From: Phragmites australis
Lineage: Eukaryota; Streptophyta; Magnoliopsida; Poales; Poaceae
Assembly (NCBI RefSeq): GCF_958298935.1
Contig: NC_084942.1
Coordinates: 18,979,501-19,043,500, forward strand
Direction: 5' to 3'
Length of the DNA: 64,000 nucleotides
Positions within the stretch are counted from its first letter, which is position 1; each line of letters begins with the position of its first letter. The notes beneath the pieces are model-generated. The model was not told the origin of the DNA. It saw only the letters and a list, made by a program, of their open reading frames with translations, and did not search any database. The translations under genes and the position numbers were made by a program. Below are positions 1 to 12,340 of this stretch, piece by piece.

Positions 1-2195
1 GTTATTACAAGAGGGTACCTTTAGGGTCGAAAATCAAATGAAACTCCGTAGCTAACGTGGTCTTCCTTTATTTCGGGCATCTCCATAGTGATCAATGAAG
101 AGCACCGACTTAGAACGTGACATCTTCAGAAAATTTCTCAAAATCTTCCACAAATAAGCATCATGGTTGTGGTAAAAAAAAATGCATACGAAGGCATACA
201 ACAAGAATAAAACTAACATGAGCTTATTTGCATAAAGATCGAATTTGAGTAAAAACAATTATTAAAAGTGAGTAATTAAATTATATGAATAATAAAAAGT
301 AAACAACCTAAAAAATTTCTCCCCTTAACTTAACCAACTTTCCAACGACCTCAACCATGATTTCCACTACCAAGATTGACCACACCCATCCACTTCAAAC
401 ATGGTTCTTGCAACCACGAATGACCAACAAAATAAACCAGTGTGACAATTCTAATCATGTGTGGCATTCCTCGCGCACTCTTGACCGTGAGCATGACTGA
501 TTAATCAGTTTTACACTCTGCAGAAGTTGTACATTTTACCCACAAGTCATGATTTCCTATTTTGCTCATGTCAGCTAAACACTTACACACTTTTGAGGTG
601 TACGGCTAGAAATCACTACAAGGTCCTTACAAAGTCTCCCTAAACACGTGTCTATCCGCTAGGGTTTCACCGCCGCGTGAATAACACCTCAACTACGAAA
701 GCCCCCTCTTGTGCCATACGGATCCAGGGAAATTCACCATTTCATTCCTCATTCCATCATATGTCTACAATATGTTGGGAGAAAACTAATTAATTGGCAA
801 GGGTGTGCCCATAACTTGGTTTATGGTTGTACTATAAAACTTGATCTGATCGTACTATAAACTGATCCTTAAATGGTTTGAGCAAGACTACCACCAACTT
901 GCACCATGCAACTCATCCCATCCTTTTGCTCAAATCCCTATTCCATGTTACTAAAAATATTACCACCAATTTTATCCTGAGTTGCATAGTACCATTATCA
1001 CATTTTATTGAGCAATTATATCTATCAAAGACTCTCAAAGCGAAGCTAAGCATGTTTACCCTTTCCATAAACCCATCCAACCAAGGCGACAAGAAAAAAT
1101 ATATAGAATTCTAAGGCATATCCTATTTGGGGAATTCCCATCATGTTATTAGCATACAGTTTAACAAACCAAATATTTATAAACATATGAGCAAAATACG
1201 TCAAGGACAACTTGCCTTCCTCTTGGTGCATAGCGGGTTCATCAAAGTCTTTGTCCTGAAGTCTTGCAAACTCCTCTTCTGGGACATCGGTGTCTCGACA
1301 CAAAAAATAAAATATGGCCGATAAAAACCAAGAGCCAAGAAAAGAACCAAAAAGCACTCAAAGCTGCTTAATTAATTAATTTAGGAGTTTTGGTGAAGGA
1401 ACCGGTTAGATCGGAGCTACAACAATTAAGACATGGCTCTACGAAGATGAAATGAGGGAGGGGAATTTTCTAGGGTTTCAAGATTTATTAGTAATTAAAC
1501 CAATTTATTAGGAATTATTATGGACTAAAAAGATTTGTTTGAGGGCTAAAAAATTAATTACAAATTTCAAATTGAGTAAAAAGTCCATCATAAATTTTAT
1601 AGAATTTATTTGCATTTAAAAAGAATTAATTTACCATCAAAACTCTATTTAAAGATTTAACCAATTTTGGAATTGTTTTTCTACTAGAAAAGGTGGATAT
1701 GACGTCGGCGGTGACTGGGCTGCTATGTCAGCAAAAGTGGTTACATTGTGTTGATGATATGGCACTAACTGGATCGGCTGAGTAGGACCGAGGCTCATCA
1801 AATCTAGAGCATAGATTATGGATCGTACGGCTACGATTGATCAACTCGAAGAGGTACGTTAAATCTAATCGTGACACTAAAACGAGATCGGACGGCCGTG
1901 GACAGCCTACCTAGGCTCTAGCATGGTTTGACATCAGCGACAAGTTTTCATGGTAGTGCGAGTATGGGACATCGCCGGAATGGAATCCAGATGCTCGAAT
2001 CTTGACGGTGAGTGATGGAAGATGACGCCAAGGTTACGGTGAACTCGTCTGACATCTTCGCAGACTTCAGGAAGCTCTCCTATGGTGCGGAGATGATGAG
2101 CTACCCCGACGGTGACTTGGGCTCGGCGAAGGGCCTCTTGGGCGGCGCTCTCACAACGAAGAGCTAGGGCTCGAGTGTGGTGAGGTGTGGGGGTA
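1..2195. other. Gene-free AT-rich DNA, probably old transposon debris
   Basis: I see no credible gene here. The longest open frame (1046-1357, minus) has no recognisable domain and no supporting splice or codon signals. The sequence reads like decayed long-terminal-repeat or other repeat DNA, but I find no matching ends, primer-binding site or coding domain. From about 1680 the base composition becomes more GC-rich, without open reading frames of convincing length. Confidence 0.4.
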
Positions 2196-2203
2196 CTTGA
2201 GGA

Positions 2204-2890
2204 TAGGGTGGAAATTGATAGGATACAAATCAAATAGTCCATTTTCATATTGTTTTTTATATTTTCATATGAATACAAATACGAATCTAAATATCATCAA
2301 ATGCAAATACAACTTAGATTATTCGAATATGAATCCACATCCGAATATGTACTAGATTTAGTTATATGCGAATATCCTACAGCTTTAATGACAAATTGTG
2401 AAATAATAAATTTATTTGATACGGGCATGATGACAATTCAAAACTTCATTTTTAGTGGATTGATCATTTATGTTAATGCAAAGAGCCACTTTTAATATAA
2501 TATCATGACTTTATATGATTTTGGATTGTTCGATGGGAGATGAAAGGATCAAATTTATCGCTACAGTATACGTGATATAGTAAAAAAAAAATAGGTAGGA
2601 TAATAAGAATTTAGTAAGAGAACAAGATCAAAAATAGAACTTTATATTACTCATATTTATATTCCATAGAAGTATTTCTACATATTCAAATACGAATATT
2701 ATCCATATCCATATTCATTTATATGAGAATGGATTCGGATATATCCATATTCATAACTAGGAATGAATTCGAATACATCCATATTCGTATTCGTCTCTCA
2801 ATCGGATACGAATTTTTCTTACCACATTTACATTTAGCCAAATATGAATATCGGATAATATAGATATATGATATCCATTTCCCACCCCAA
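2204..2890. mobile_element. Non-autonomous hAT-like element
   Basis: The ends are inverted: the left begins TAGGGTGGAAATTGATAGG and the right, read on the minus strand, begins TGGGGTGGGAAATGG. The interior is AT-rich and made of repeated, partly palindromic ATATCCATATTCG-type words, with no coding capacity. The flanks CTTGAGGA and CTCGAGAA are a plausible decayed 8-bp target-site duplication, which would fit the hAT superfamily. The superfamily assignment is an inference. Confidence 0.5.
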
Positions 2891-3080
2891 CTCGAGAAGG
2901 GTCTAGGGGTTTATAGGACGGAGATGTGAGGTCGAGGTGGGCTAGATCTTCACGGCGACACGCATCGATTCTGCAATGGTTTCCAAATACCGAGCTCGGT
3001 TTCCTTGCACAGTTGATATGGTGCTTCAATTCGGGGTCGTCGGTTTCCATCCTGGCGTCAATCGGTGAATTATTGCCTTA

Positions 3081-3398
3081 GGTAGTGTTTAGTTCATGGG
3101 ACATGATGAGACTGGGCAGATCCATCCTATTTTTGAGCTATTTAGATGGAGAGCAGCATGATAGAGTGATTTAAAATTAGGAAATATTCTTCAAAGATTC
3201 AGGATATAGCCGTTCAAAAAAACGGTGGAACACAGCCGTACCACTTCGAACATGATATTAACGGTGGACCTAAGATACTAAAATGTACCCGTTCCATCTC
3301 ACCCACCAAACAAACATATATATGAATGGAATCATTATATCCTCAAATATATGAATGAAATCATTTGATCCCACCTCACTCTTCAGCCAAACACTACC
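3081..3398. mobile_element. Tourist-like (PIF/Harbinger) MITE
   Basis: This 318-bp element begins GGTAGTGTTTAGTT. Its other end, read on the minus strand, begins GGTAGTGTTTGGCT. It is bracketed by TTA on both sides (3078-3080 and 3399-3401). A TTA duplication with GG-starting inverted ends is the signature of Tourist MITEs mobilised by PIF/Harbinger transposases. It contains no ORF. Confidence 0.8.
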
Positions 3399-3401
3399 TT
3401 A

Positions 3402-4460
3402 ATTGAGGGGCAGGATCGATGGGATTTGAACTTGGCATCGGCTCGATAAAAGGAAGGGGTGCGCATGTTCTGATATGCTTCTAGATAACAAACATAAGAT
3501 TACTCTCAATGCTAAAGCTCTAGCACGATTTTTTATGTTGCCATATCACGTTGACATGACAGTAAACACTTCACATCCAGTGCATTGTTTCTACAGCTGG
3601 CTCACCTAAAAATACTCCTCTCTCACAGTCTGTTTAGGGATTTAGATAACATCTATAATATTATTAAAGATTTGTTTCTAATAATATGTCCGTAAATTAA
3701 CTAGGTACTTTCGAGTGCAGGGATTAACCACGAGACGAGACAATCGACGTATACACGTTTGGACCTCCGATTAGAGTAATACCCTACATCCTATGGGGGT
3801 GTTGCTTATGTATATTGATAATCTCGAGTACAAGCAATGATGCTAAATCTATTGTGGAGAGTATATCATATCTGATCTAACATAAAGCTAAAGTTGTCGA
3901 GTATCTTATCTCTTCTTGTGTTTCGTCGTCTCTTCTCATCTTCCTCCTCTAGCCTTTTCGCCTTATATAAGGGTGAGATACCAACTCTTATCTAACTGTG
4001 ATCGATAGTGAATTGACTTTCTTAACGTCTAAGTAAATAAATCTATTTTGAGATTAATCATAACGAGTTAGGTAACCAATCAAAACCTTCCTAATATGTA
4101 CTTTCTTGATTCCGGGTGTATCAGGTACCGCTGATTCGGTTCCGTGATATCTAAAGCTTGTTAATATTTGTTGTACATATCCTATTCTTATATGATATAT
4201 GTTTTATACACATATACCCTATAATTAGATATTCGACAAATATCATATCAGAACTATACCTTTCATATGATACTGCTATCTCCTCTATTTTTTTAAACAC
4301 ATCAAAAAAAAAATCCTACTTAGCCTGAGACTACGACTTGTGTGACGCCCTCATTCGTTACTGTTTACGAATTCCGACGAGAGACTTCTTAGCATGTTTC
4401 ACGCGCACACCAGGCTCCATGCAGGCCACCGCCGTGGCATGTTTATGCCTGTGTAGCACC
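3402..4460. other. Intergenic DNA without recognised gene
   Basis: No ORF, RNA gene or transposon terminus could be supported here. There is a TATATAAGG-like box near 3965 in a pyrimidine-rich context, which may be a relic of an LTR promoter, but I found no partner repeat. Confidence 0.3.
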
Positions 4461-4462
4461 AC

Positions 4463-5641
4463 AGTTATTAGGACCAGACCGACGGTTTGACCCGAAAAAA
4501 TGTTACCGACGCCCAATCTGACCTGATTCGATTAAAAGACTGTCGCTTTTTTAATAATATTTTGACAGCAATTTCAAAAATATTGTAAAAATTTAAAAAA
4601 TTAAAAAGATAGTTCAGCAAAATGTTGTTTTCGCGCGATGAACATGCGAAAATTATATTTTCACTCTTCAGATCAGCAAAAAATTGCATTCTCGTTCATT
4701 GAAATATAGAAAATATTTTTATGATTGAAAGAGGGAAAATTGATGTTTTCACAGTTCGGTTCCACATTTTTTTTTATTTTTGCAGACTGGTTGTGCAAAA
4801 ATATTTTCGCATAGTGAAAATCGAAAAAAATTCACTGATCGTTGTGCAAAAATTTATTTTTGGGCGATTTTTATCATATTTCTAGTACCAAAATACGAAA
4901 ATTAGTTTATTTTTTATGCATGTAAAAATTATTTTTAGTGACTGGTTTGGCGAAAAATGTTTATTGTGCAAACAGTTATTCAAACGATAACACGGAGTGG
5001 TTCATTTTTTCCTTAATTTTTGGTTTGATGTAATTTTATCGATATTTATTTTTTTATTTGATATAAAATTGTGTAAGTAATTTTTAGAGTGAACCATAAT
5101 TATCATAGAACTTAACACGGATGTTACATATACTGCTGAATATTACATAGGACCTGTGGTTTTTCGTCGTAGAGCGAATAAATCCTAATCATAAAGAGAT
5201 GATAACAATAAATATTAGCATGTACAATACGTCTAAAGACTAACTTAATAATGTGCCGCTGCTAAACCTAACATATTTTAGAGAATTAAAATAGTCTGGG
5301 TTACAATAAATATTCTACTAAGTGCACCTAGTATATTTATCCTTCCTGAGGTTAATTTTGTAATTATTTGAATTTATGCAATATTTTTGAAATTGTCATA
5401 AAAATAATATTAAAAAATTTAAAGACCGTACATGCATCCAACAGATATGAAACCAGTCTAACCGACGGTTTTTATCTCATCTGATAGCTAAAAACCATGA
5501 ACAGGGTCACGTGTGCGAGAGTCGATAGAAGTGGGGCTCAAACCCGAGATCTGGACCATTGGCGCCAATGTTCTAACCGGTGTCTAACCAGTTAGACCAT
5601 TGAAACGAGGTGTTTTAATTATCGGTCTGGTCTTAACAACT
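4463..5641. mobile_element. 1.18-kb terminal-inverted-repeat element, superfamily unclear
   Basis: The left end AGTTATTAGGACCAGACCGA and the right end read on the minus strand, AGTTGTTAAGACCAGACCGA, match at 18 of 20 positions. The interior is AT-rich and has no transposase. A shorter related inverted motif (AACCGACGGTTTTTATC) occurs near 5459. The flanks show no clear target-site duplication, so I cannot assign hAT, Mutator or another superfamily. Confidence 0.5.
5505..5615 (-). repeat. tRNA-like or SINE-like relic
   Basis: On the minus strand this stretch contains GGTCTAACTGGTTAGAC, resembling a tRNA D-arm/A box. About 60 bases later comes CTCGGGTTTGAGCCCCAC, resembling a T-arm/B box. It does not fold as a complete tRNA by eye and lies inside the inverted-repeat element at 4463-5641. 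It is most likely a captured tRNA-derived repeat. Confidence 0.3.
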
Positions 5642-5654
5642 ATATCTTTTATTC

Positions 5655-5905
5655 TTTTTCAGTTAAAAATAAGTATCATTTTAATTACATACAATCAATT
5701 ATTTTAAATTTTGGCTATAAATTATTTTTTATATATTGAATTTAGATACTTAAAAAAATGATATGTGCAGATTTGTCAAAAAAAATACTTTTCTAACTAT
5801 ATATTTTTAATATTTTATCAATATATTATAAAAAAAGTAGTAGTCAAAATTATATTTTAAGAATCATATCGATATTCAAAATAACACTTATTTCGAGTTG
5901 GAAGT
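5655..5905. mobile_element. Possible Stowaway-like MITE
   Basis: Both ends carry the AAATAAGTATCATTTT-type word in inverted orientation (near 5667 and near 5885), as in many grass Stowaway elements. The interior is almost pure A/T. The extreme termini are diverged and no TA duplication could be confirmed. Confidence 0.3.
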
Positions 5906-8050
5906 AGCTCGTGTTAGTCATTACAAAATAATCAATCACTCCATAGACTAGTAGAACGAGTGGATCCGTGGAACGGAAGCAGGCCGTGTCCTTCTCCTAG
6001 GCAAATCCATGAAGCTAGCGTGCGCGGGTGTGCCTCCGGCACCTTATACCACTCCACCCCCTCCCTCTGGTTCCACCCATCCAGCCACGCGTCGGAGTAA
6101 ACACGATCAGTTGTCACGCTTCGCACCTCGACATCCATGCAAACTGCCAGTGGCGATATTGCATGCTGTCGCCAACACCCTCGGGTCTCTACTCCTCCAA
6201 TCAACGCTCCCCACGGTAAGAAACCATGCTATCATGGCTCCTCCCATCGCCTCTCCATCGTCGTTCGCATCCTGCTCGACGAAATGCCACAGCGAGTCGT
6301 GCTCAAAGTCTTCATCTTCCTCCTCATCTATGTAGGTCCCCGTGATGCTATGCAGCTTTCTGCAGGCACGGAGGCAATGATAGATCTAGAAATAATTTTG
6401 AGCTAAGGCGGAGACACAGAGTCTAAATAAAAAAGAAAACAAGGCGAGATTATAGACTTTTGTCCATGTAATATGGAATGACCCTACGAGATCATAACCT
6501 AAATAAGTTTTGTATCTAATACATTTATGACATGTTACATTTTAGCAATATATGGTGAAACTATCTAAACTTAGAGCACTTTTCTAATTTCTAGTTACTT
6601 AGTGCTAGTGGAGGAGAAGGTCACCCATATTTATATTGTGTTTGATGCAAGATATTTAAAATATTGGTACGTGGTACATTCCATACATTTCTTACAAGCT
6701 ATGTAAATTCTAGTTCTTTTATTTTTATCTAAAATCTAGATATTTCTTACCATGTAAAATATATGGCAAGAAATATCTATATTTTACACGTCTCTTTACA
6801 TTGCGATGAAGCATGACAACTCCAGTCTTTTGTAGTCTCCAAACTATTTTAAAGAATTTCATGTATGTATTATTAATTCAACAATCCTTAGTTGAATATG
6901 AACTAGATTGCAGCTATAATGAAAAAGTTTTGTGAAACCGTATAACTGGTATAGCGCGTGTTGTATGTTGCCTCTATCAGGTTGTGTGTTTAAGTAATGA
7001 GCATGACGATGTAGAGCAGAGTATATTGTTGTAATGAAAAGCCGCACGAATATATGATCACTCTTCTTGCAATAAGAGAACCATGTAGTTTTTTGTTTGA
7101 CTTTTGCAATGAGAATACAAAATCTTTTGCATTTCAAGTGTGTGCGCCCTCATAATACAAATGTTAGTCCATTAGTTAAAGTGCATATATTGAGTTCAAA
7201 ACTGTAGCATAGAGTCAGAATTGGTTGTATTTCTCTTATAAAAAACTAAAATAAATCTTCTAGCAACTTCGAAAGCTAAAATGAATAGTAAGCAACCAAA
7301 TCGCTACAACGAGAGCCGTTAGACTTGTGACGAAGACCATAGATGTAGATGATTTTTCCTTTCACCACCTACCCCTATCCTCATGATGTCTAAAAATTCT
7401 ACATAGAACCCCTGTGCCCTTCGTCCGATGCGCACTGGTCTCACAGGTCGTGGCCGTCTCATCCCTTCTTCCTCTTTGCAACTCCCCATCGGTTACCTTC
7501 ACCTCAATTTAGGGTTTCAACAGTCCCCACTCATACCCTTATCTTGCTCACTACGACTCTTACCGCCTCAACCAATGATAGATCCAGGAACAATTTTGAG
7601 CTAAGGCGGAGACATGGAGTCTAAGTAAAGAATAATATCTCGACAGTGAAGAGAACATATTAATTCCCCAACAAAAGACAACATAAAAATATAAACCTAT
7701 AAATTAAGTAAAGGTTAATATAGATGGATTAGTGGGGGAAACAATAAAATCTTGACTAAGGTATAATAAATATTGTTGCTAATGGTTATACCATATTAAA
7801 AATTAGAGTAGGCATAAAACATAAACCAATTTTGATATATTTCCAATAAGGTACAATGCGGCATAGTGTGTGTTTTTAATTAAATGTTTAAACATGATTC
7901 TATAGATAGATTGAATATTTAATATCTGAGTGTAATATTTTTAATGGTAACACGCAATGGGCCACACCTTAATCTTTCATTAACAACAGTTGGAAAATTT
8001 AGGAGGTTTTCCATAAATTTCAATTTTGAGTTTGCAGCCAAATTTGAAAT
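5906..8050. other. Intergenic DNA with a 60-bp direct duplication
   Basis: No gene is supported. A stretch of about 60 bp around the words TTTTGAGCTAAGGCGGAGAC occurs near 6374 and again near 7572, in the same orientation and about 1.2 kb apart. They could be remnants of two copies of one repeat or the flanks of an old insertion. The short GC-rich frames near 5932-6400 overlap on both strands and show no domain. Confidence 0.35.
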
Positions 8051-8111
8051 GTGAAATTTTCATGGAAAAAAAGGAAAAAAAAGAGAGGAAACAGGGCAGC
8101 GGTTGGTTTAA

Positions 8112-8171
8112 TGGGCTACTCCGGGCAATGCCGAACAGCCCATTTAGCCCTTTCGATTGCCGTTAGGGTTT
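8112..8171 (+). promoter_or_regulatory. Site II pair plus telo-box in the complex I gene promoter
   Basis: TGGGCT is at 8112-8117, the inverted AGCCCA at 8137-8142, and TAGGGTTT at 8164-8171. They lie about 430-490 bp upstream of the ESSS start codon. TGGGCY (site II) motifs, often together with telo-boxes, are known to be enriched in promoters of plant nuclear genes for oxidative phosphorylation and translation. The motif match is seen directly; function is inferred. Confidence 0.45.
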
Positions 8172-8601
8172 CCGAGAATTCGCCCGGCGGACTCGGTCGC
8201 CGGCGGACCCGGCAGCTCCTCTCCGTATTAGAAGCGGAGCTCTCCTCCTCTCTCTACCCAATCTGCAACCTCACCTTCCCCGTCTCCGCTCTTCTCCTTG
8301 TCCAGCTCGATTCCGTCGCGGTTCACCTCGTCTCCAACTCCGACAGGCGCCAGCGCGTTCCTCTGCTCGTTCCGCCGCCGGGACATCTCGGGCGGCTGCC
8401 CGACCTCGCCTCAGTGGTGGATCCGCCCCTGTCCGGATGCTCCTCAGTGGTCGATCCTCCCCTGCCCGGATGCTCCTCAGGTGAGCCATTCCTATAACCT
8501 GTTTCTCGTCTTTCCTATCTCCCTTGCCTTGCCTTGCCTACGGTTTCTTGATGTTCCGTTGTGCGTGTGTTGTGGGGTGGCCGGGTAGGGTGTGTAGGAA
8601 G

Positions 8602-11600
8602 ATGGGATTCGAGAAGGAGGACGCCTACTTCTGGAAGCAGATGGGCAAGGCCATGCTATGCACCTACACGCTCTTCGGCGTCGCCTGGCTCTGGAACGAG
8701 ACATCGCCGCTCGGATGGTGGACGCTCAAGCCACGGCCCAAGGTACAGTATCCTCACTGCCCCGCTCGCGTTCTTGATCGTTGGGTTGTACTGTAAGAAT
8801 GCATTTTTCTTATTTGGCTGGAATTGGAATAGGTACAGGTTGTGGAGCTGTGCCATGCATGATTGCAACCCTCTTTGTTGGTTGCAAGGTTGGCAGATGC
8901 TAATTGTGCATAGTCGCTAATTCAGTCATGTTTGATTAGTTTCTTTTCATGTTTTTGTTGATGCTGTTACTCCAGTTACTTTTCGATCCTCCTTTAGAAT
9001 CTTGTGTGTCCCATGGCTGATTTAATCTTGGAAGTGAAACTGATCCATGTAGTACGCTTTATCTGCACGGCATGTTGTTTTTGCACCGTACAATTCTTCT
9101 TGTTAAATGGAGAACAAAACATACTACTTGGATGGTTCAGCCAGTTTGGCTTCCAAGATGGATCACTGTCTTGTGTGCTTGAAGGCCATGTTGGAGGATT
9201 CTCTGCAAATAAGTGTTGTTGATGATGTCAACATGGAATTATGGAAGGAAAGCTGGCCATATGTGAAAATGCTTCTGGGGGGGGGGGTAGTTTGGTGATC
9301 AAACAGCAGATATTGGAAAAGAAAAAAACAACTTCAGAGGCATGTCTGTCTACTGGAGTTGGATGTTTATGTATTCGTTCAGACCTTGTTAGTTTAATAG
9401 CAGCTGTAGGCTGTCAAATGATTGTGTGCTGGGTTAAACAGTTCTCTGAACTCAGTTTCACTTTAATGCAACAAGGGCATCAATTGATGTCCTGTTCTTC
9501 TACAAAGAGTTTCACTTTCAAGATTAGATTAACAACAACATATGAAGGAAAATTTTGAGCTTCATTGACATAATTTCATGTATCCTGTGCTCAGGGAAGT
9601 ACTTCTCTTTCATTTATCCTGTGCTCAGGGAAGTACTTTTATATTCCATCGTGAGTCTTTGCTGATGCTTAATGCCATTATTGAGCTTTATTGTCATCAT
9701 TGCATCTATCCTGCACTTAGGGAGTTATACTTTTAGTTGAGGAATGACCTTAGGGGAAACCCTTATTATGAATGACTAATAAATATATGGGGTTAAACTT
9801 AAATTGGTCCTTGAACTATGGGTAGCTGGAAAATCTGTATCTAGTAACATCATTTATCTTTCCTCTTTCATTTTCCTCAGTTTTAGTTGGTTTAAAATTT
9901 TAACTTCTCCCCCCTGAAATTGGACTGTTTGAGGGTTACATGTTTGAAAATTTAATCCCCAAATTAGCTTCTACCCTGAATCTTCAGAACCATAATCATA
10001 AAGGTGCTTACCCTCTTCTTACTCCAGAAGTAGTAAATGAAGTTCTTAGAAATCACAAGGCATTGCCTTACCTCTATTTATCCTGAGATAAACATTTGTG
10101 TGTGAAGGTAGTGGTTTTTTGATCGTCTCATGGAACTTCCTTGTCTTGTGTTCCTTCAGTTTTACCGCAGTGTATATCAGTGCTCCCTTCCCTAATGCAT
10201 GTACCAAAATGTTTGCTGAGATCAGAAAACATATTCAAATCAAGTTGTCAACATTTTTATGGCGAAAGTAGCTGTGAGGGGTTCTTATCACAGAAAGGAA
10301 CTGTTAGTTATTTAGTTCCTATCTCAGGTGCAAAGGAACTGTGAAATTTTGTGCAGTAATATGAACTTTTGTTATCTCAAAGCATTGGACATATGACAAA
10401 TGTATCAAAAATGCTAAGTAGCTGATACTGCATTATGATATCAAAATGGCTATATCAGTGAATTGTATAGTAATATTTTGGAATACTTCCAGCCTTGTTC
10501 ATATTACTTTGACTTTATGTTTTCCTTGCATTCCTCTGCCACCTCAAATGCGGAACCACATTCCTAAATCTACACTCCTATAAAATAAGATTCATCCTTC
10601 CAAAAATATATTTCCCTTCCATACCTAGATATCCAATATTTGCCTTCTATACATTTCAAAAATACATTCAATATCTCTTTATTTGCCTTTCATATATAGA
10701 TGTCCAATATTTACCTTCCACACATTCTAAAATACATTCAATATGCTATCATTTGCTTTTCATACATATTTGCTTTCTATACATTCACCGTCGGGTTTCT
10801 CCAGAGGGTGCGCCGCCTCCTGCACTTAGCCTATAGCGCTGTGTTTATCCAGAGGGTGCACCGTCGCTTGCACTTCGCCTCCACTGCCGTCTTCTACGGA
10901 GGTCAACTTCGTTGCGCTATCTTTACACCAAGATACTATGCAAGAATTGTTTTTATTCCCTCACAAATCAGTTACCATCTTGATTCTCCTCACAATGTTG
11001 CTACGGATGGCCAACTTTAGATGATATGTTCCTCTCATCCCTCTTGAGATTACATGATCATGTTGTGAATTTCATGTATGCAAATCTTACTTATGTTATG
11101 TTATATTCTTTTATTTCTTCGGATTGCTATATTCTGTATTGATTTTACGTGTGTGAAACACGTGCAGTTGCTAGTGAATTTAAGGAGACTTAAGCAACAA
11201 TACTGATTCTAGCAAAACTATTCATGCCAAGCCCGCACAGATACAATTTTAAGTCAGATTTGGGTCTCATTGCATTGCATGGGTAATATAGTGTTATGTG
11301 CAGGAAGTACTGCTCACACGAGTGAACAGTAACCGCAGGGTGCTATAGCGCGTGCAGAACTGTAGCGCGCGGTCATCTTTATCTTCTAGTTTGTTATTTG
11401 GAAAGATCAGATAGCATTTAGAGATTAGTTAGTAGTTTAAATCAGATAATAGTTAGCGATAAGTTAGAGTTTGACTTGAATGAGGTCTTTGTAGGCCTAT
11501 ATAAGGCACACGGCTGCCACTCTTTGTAATCAAGCAAAGAAGAATTAATCTAGTCTCCCTCAATATTCTAAGTCTCCCCAATCTATGTTCTAATTCCCCC

Positions 11601-12340
11601 TAGTAGCCGATGCGGTCTGGCTATCCTTTTAGCAGTGTTTACCCTAACATATAGATTCTTCTAAGTATTTTTGAAGTGAAAATAGATTCTTCTAAGTATT
11701 GGATATGCCCCACTACAGTTCTCTCTTTTCTGAAGTACAGAACTTACATTTTGCTCTTATTGGTTCATAACTACTTTCCATTATGCTGTCAAAGATACGC
11801 CTCAAGCATGGACTGGATTCCTTTGTGTTAATAATTTGGGTGGATGCTATGCTTGAAAACATATTGTATTTATACAGTGCCCAAAATAACTTCCCTGCTA
11901 AGTTTTAGGACAAAGAAGAACTTTTTAGGAAACACGTCAAATGTATAGGATACATCTCTCCTTTTGCTGCATGGCATCATTTGAGTGGCCATAGACTATC
12001 ATTGTGAATGCTCGTCCCTTTCATCCAGCTTGTTGCTGATCTCCCCTAAGACGGTATGTTCAACATTTTGCAGGAAGAAAGAGAAATGGCACACCTATAT
12101 GAGCGCAGGAAGTTCCCGTACCCTGGTGATGAAGAGGCAGTTGAGGAGTTCATAAAAAGTGGAGGTGCTCTTGGCACCACAATTGGACCCAAGGGTTTTG
12201 CTGATGCCAACATGGATTCTGACAACATGCAGAAACAGTTGCAGTCAAAAAAGTTTGAGCAGGAAGCACAAAAGCTATGGCTTCGGATGAGGAATGAAGT
12301 TATACAGGAGCTCCAAGAGAAGGGATTTGATATTGAATGA
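8602..12340 (+). CDS. Mitochondrial complex I ESSS/NDUFB11-like subunit
   Basis: There are two coding exons, 8602-8742 and 12074-12340. A phase-0 intron with GT at 8743 and AG at 12072-12073 separates them, and the product is 135 aa. The N-terminus MGFEKEDAYFWKQMGKA leads into one membrane helix at about residues 17-32 (CTYTLFGVAWLWNE). The soluble part follows, with ERRKFPYPGDEEAVEEF and a helical, charged C-terminus ending LQEKGFDIE. I recognise this as the small plant protein annotated as the ESSS subunit of NADH:ubiquinone oxidoreductase, a single-pass accessory subunit of the inner-membrane arm. That assignment is from memory of the family, not from a search. An untranslated first exon is possible: GTGAGC at 8481 and a TAG acceptor at 8596-8597 just before the start codon, though the acceptor lacks a good pyrimidine tract. 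The 3331-bp intron carries a solo LTR and small repeats. No frame damage is seen. Confidence 0.8.
9581..9638. repeat. Short tandem duplication in intron
   Basis: The word TATCCTGTGCTCAGGGAAGT with following ACTT is present at 9581-9604 and again at 9615-9638. A weaker third version is near 9707. It lies in the intron of the complex I subunit gene. Confidence 0.7.
10560..11020. repeat. Degenerate intronic repeats
   Basis: From about 10560 to 10790, a word of roughly 55-60 bp (CAATATTTGCCTT...CATACATT...) is repeated three to four times with many changes. Then a GC-richer part (10795-10890) holds two related copies of CCAGAGGGTGCGCCG/CCAGAGGGTGCACCG with similar downstream sequence. The open frame spanning it arises from the duplication and shows no domain. 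It is probably a decayed insertion in the intron. Confidence 0.4.
11292..11649 (+). mobile_element. Solo LTR (358 bp) inside the complex I gene intron
   Basis: The element begins TGTTATGTGCAGG and ends TTTACCCTAACA, so it has TGTTA/TAACA termini. It is flanked by a perfect 5-bp duplication, TATAG at 11287-11291 and 11650-11654. A TATATAAGG box lies near 11500. No internal coding region is present, so this is a solo LTR left after recombination between the two LTRs of a retrotransposon, probably Copia-type given the termini and size. Its orientation is the same as the host gene. Confidence 0.9.

Noticed and set aside
1046..1357. 103-codon minus-strand frame with hydrophobic ends
   Set aside because: No recognisable family, no splice or promoter support, and AT-rich repeat-like surroundings.
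5505..5615. Functional tRNA gene
   Set aside because: A and B box-like words are present, but no complete cloverleaf or anticodon loop can be drawn, and it lies within a transposon.
5932..6406. Overlapping frames on both strands in a GC-rich patch
   Set aside because: Four frames overlap in both orientations, which is expected from base composition. None shows a domain or conserved motif.
8051..8497. 148-codon frame just upstream of the complex I gene
   Set aside because: It overlaps the promoter and 5' leader of that gene, and opposite-strand frames of similar length exist because the region is GC-rich.
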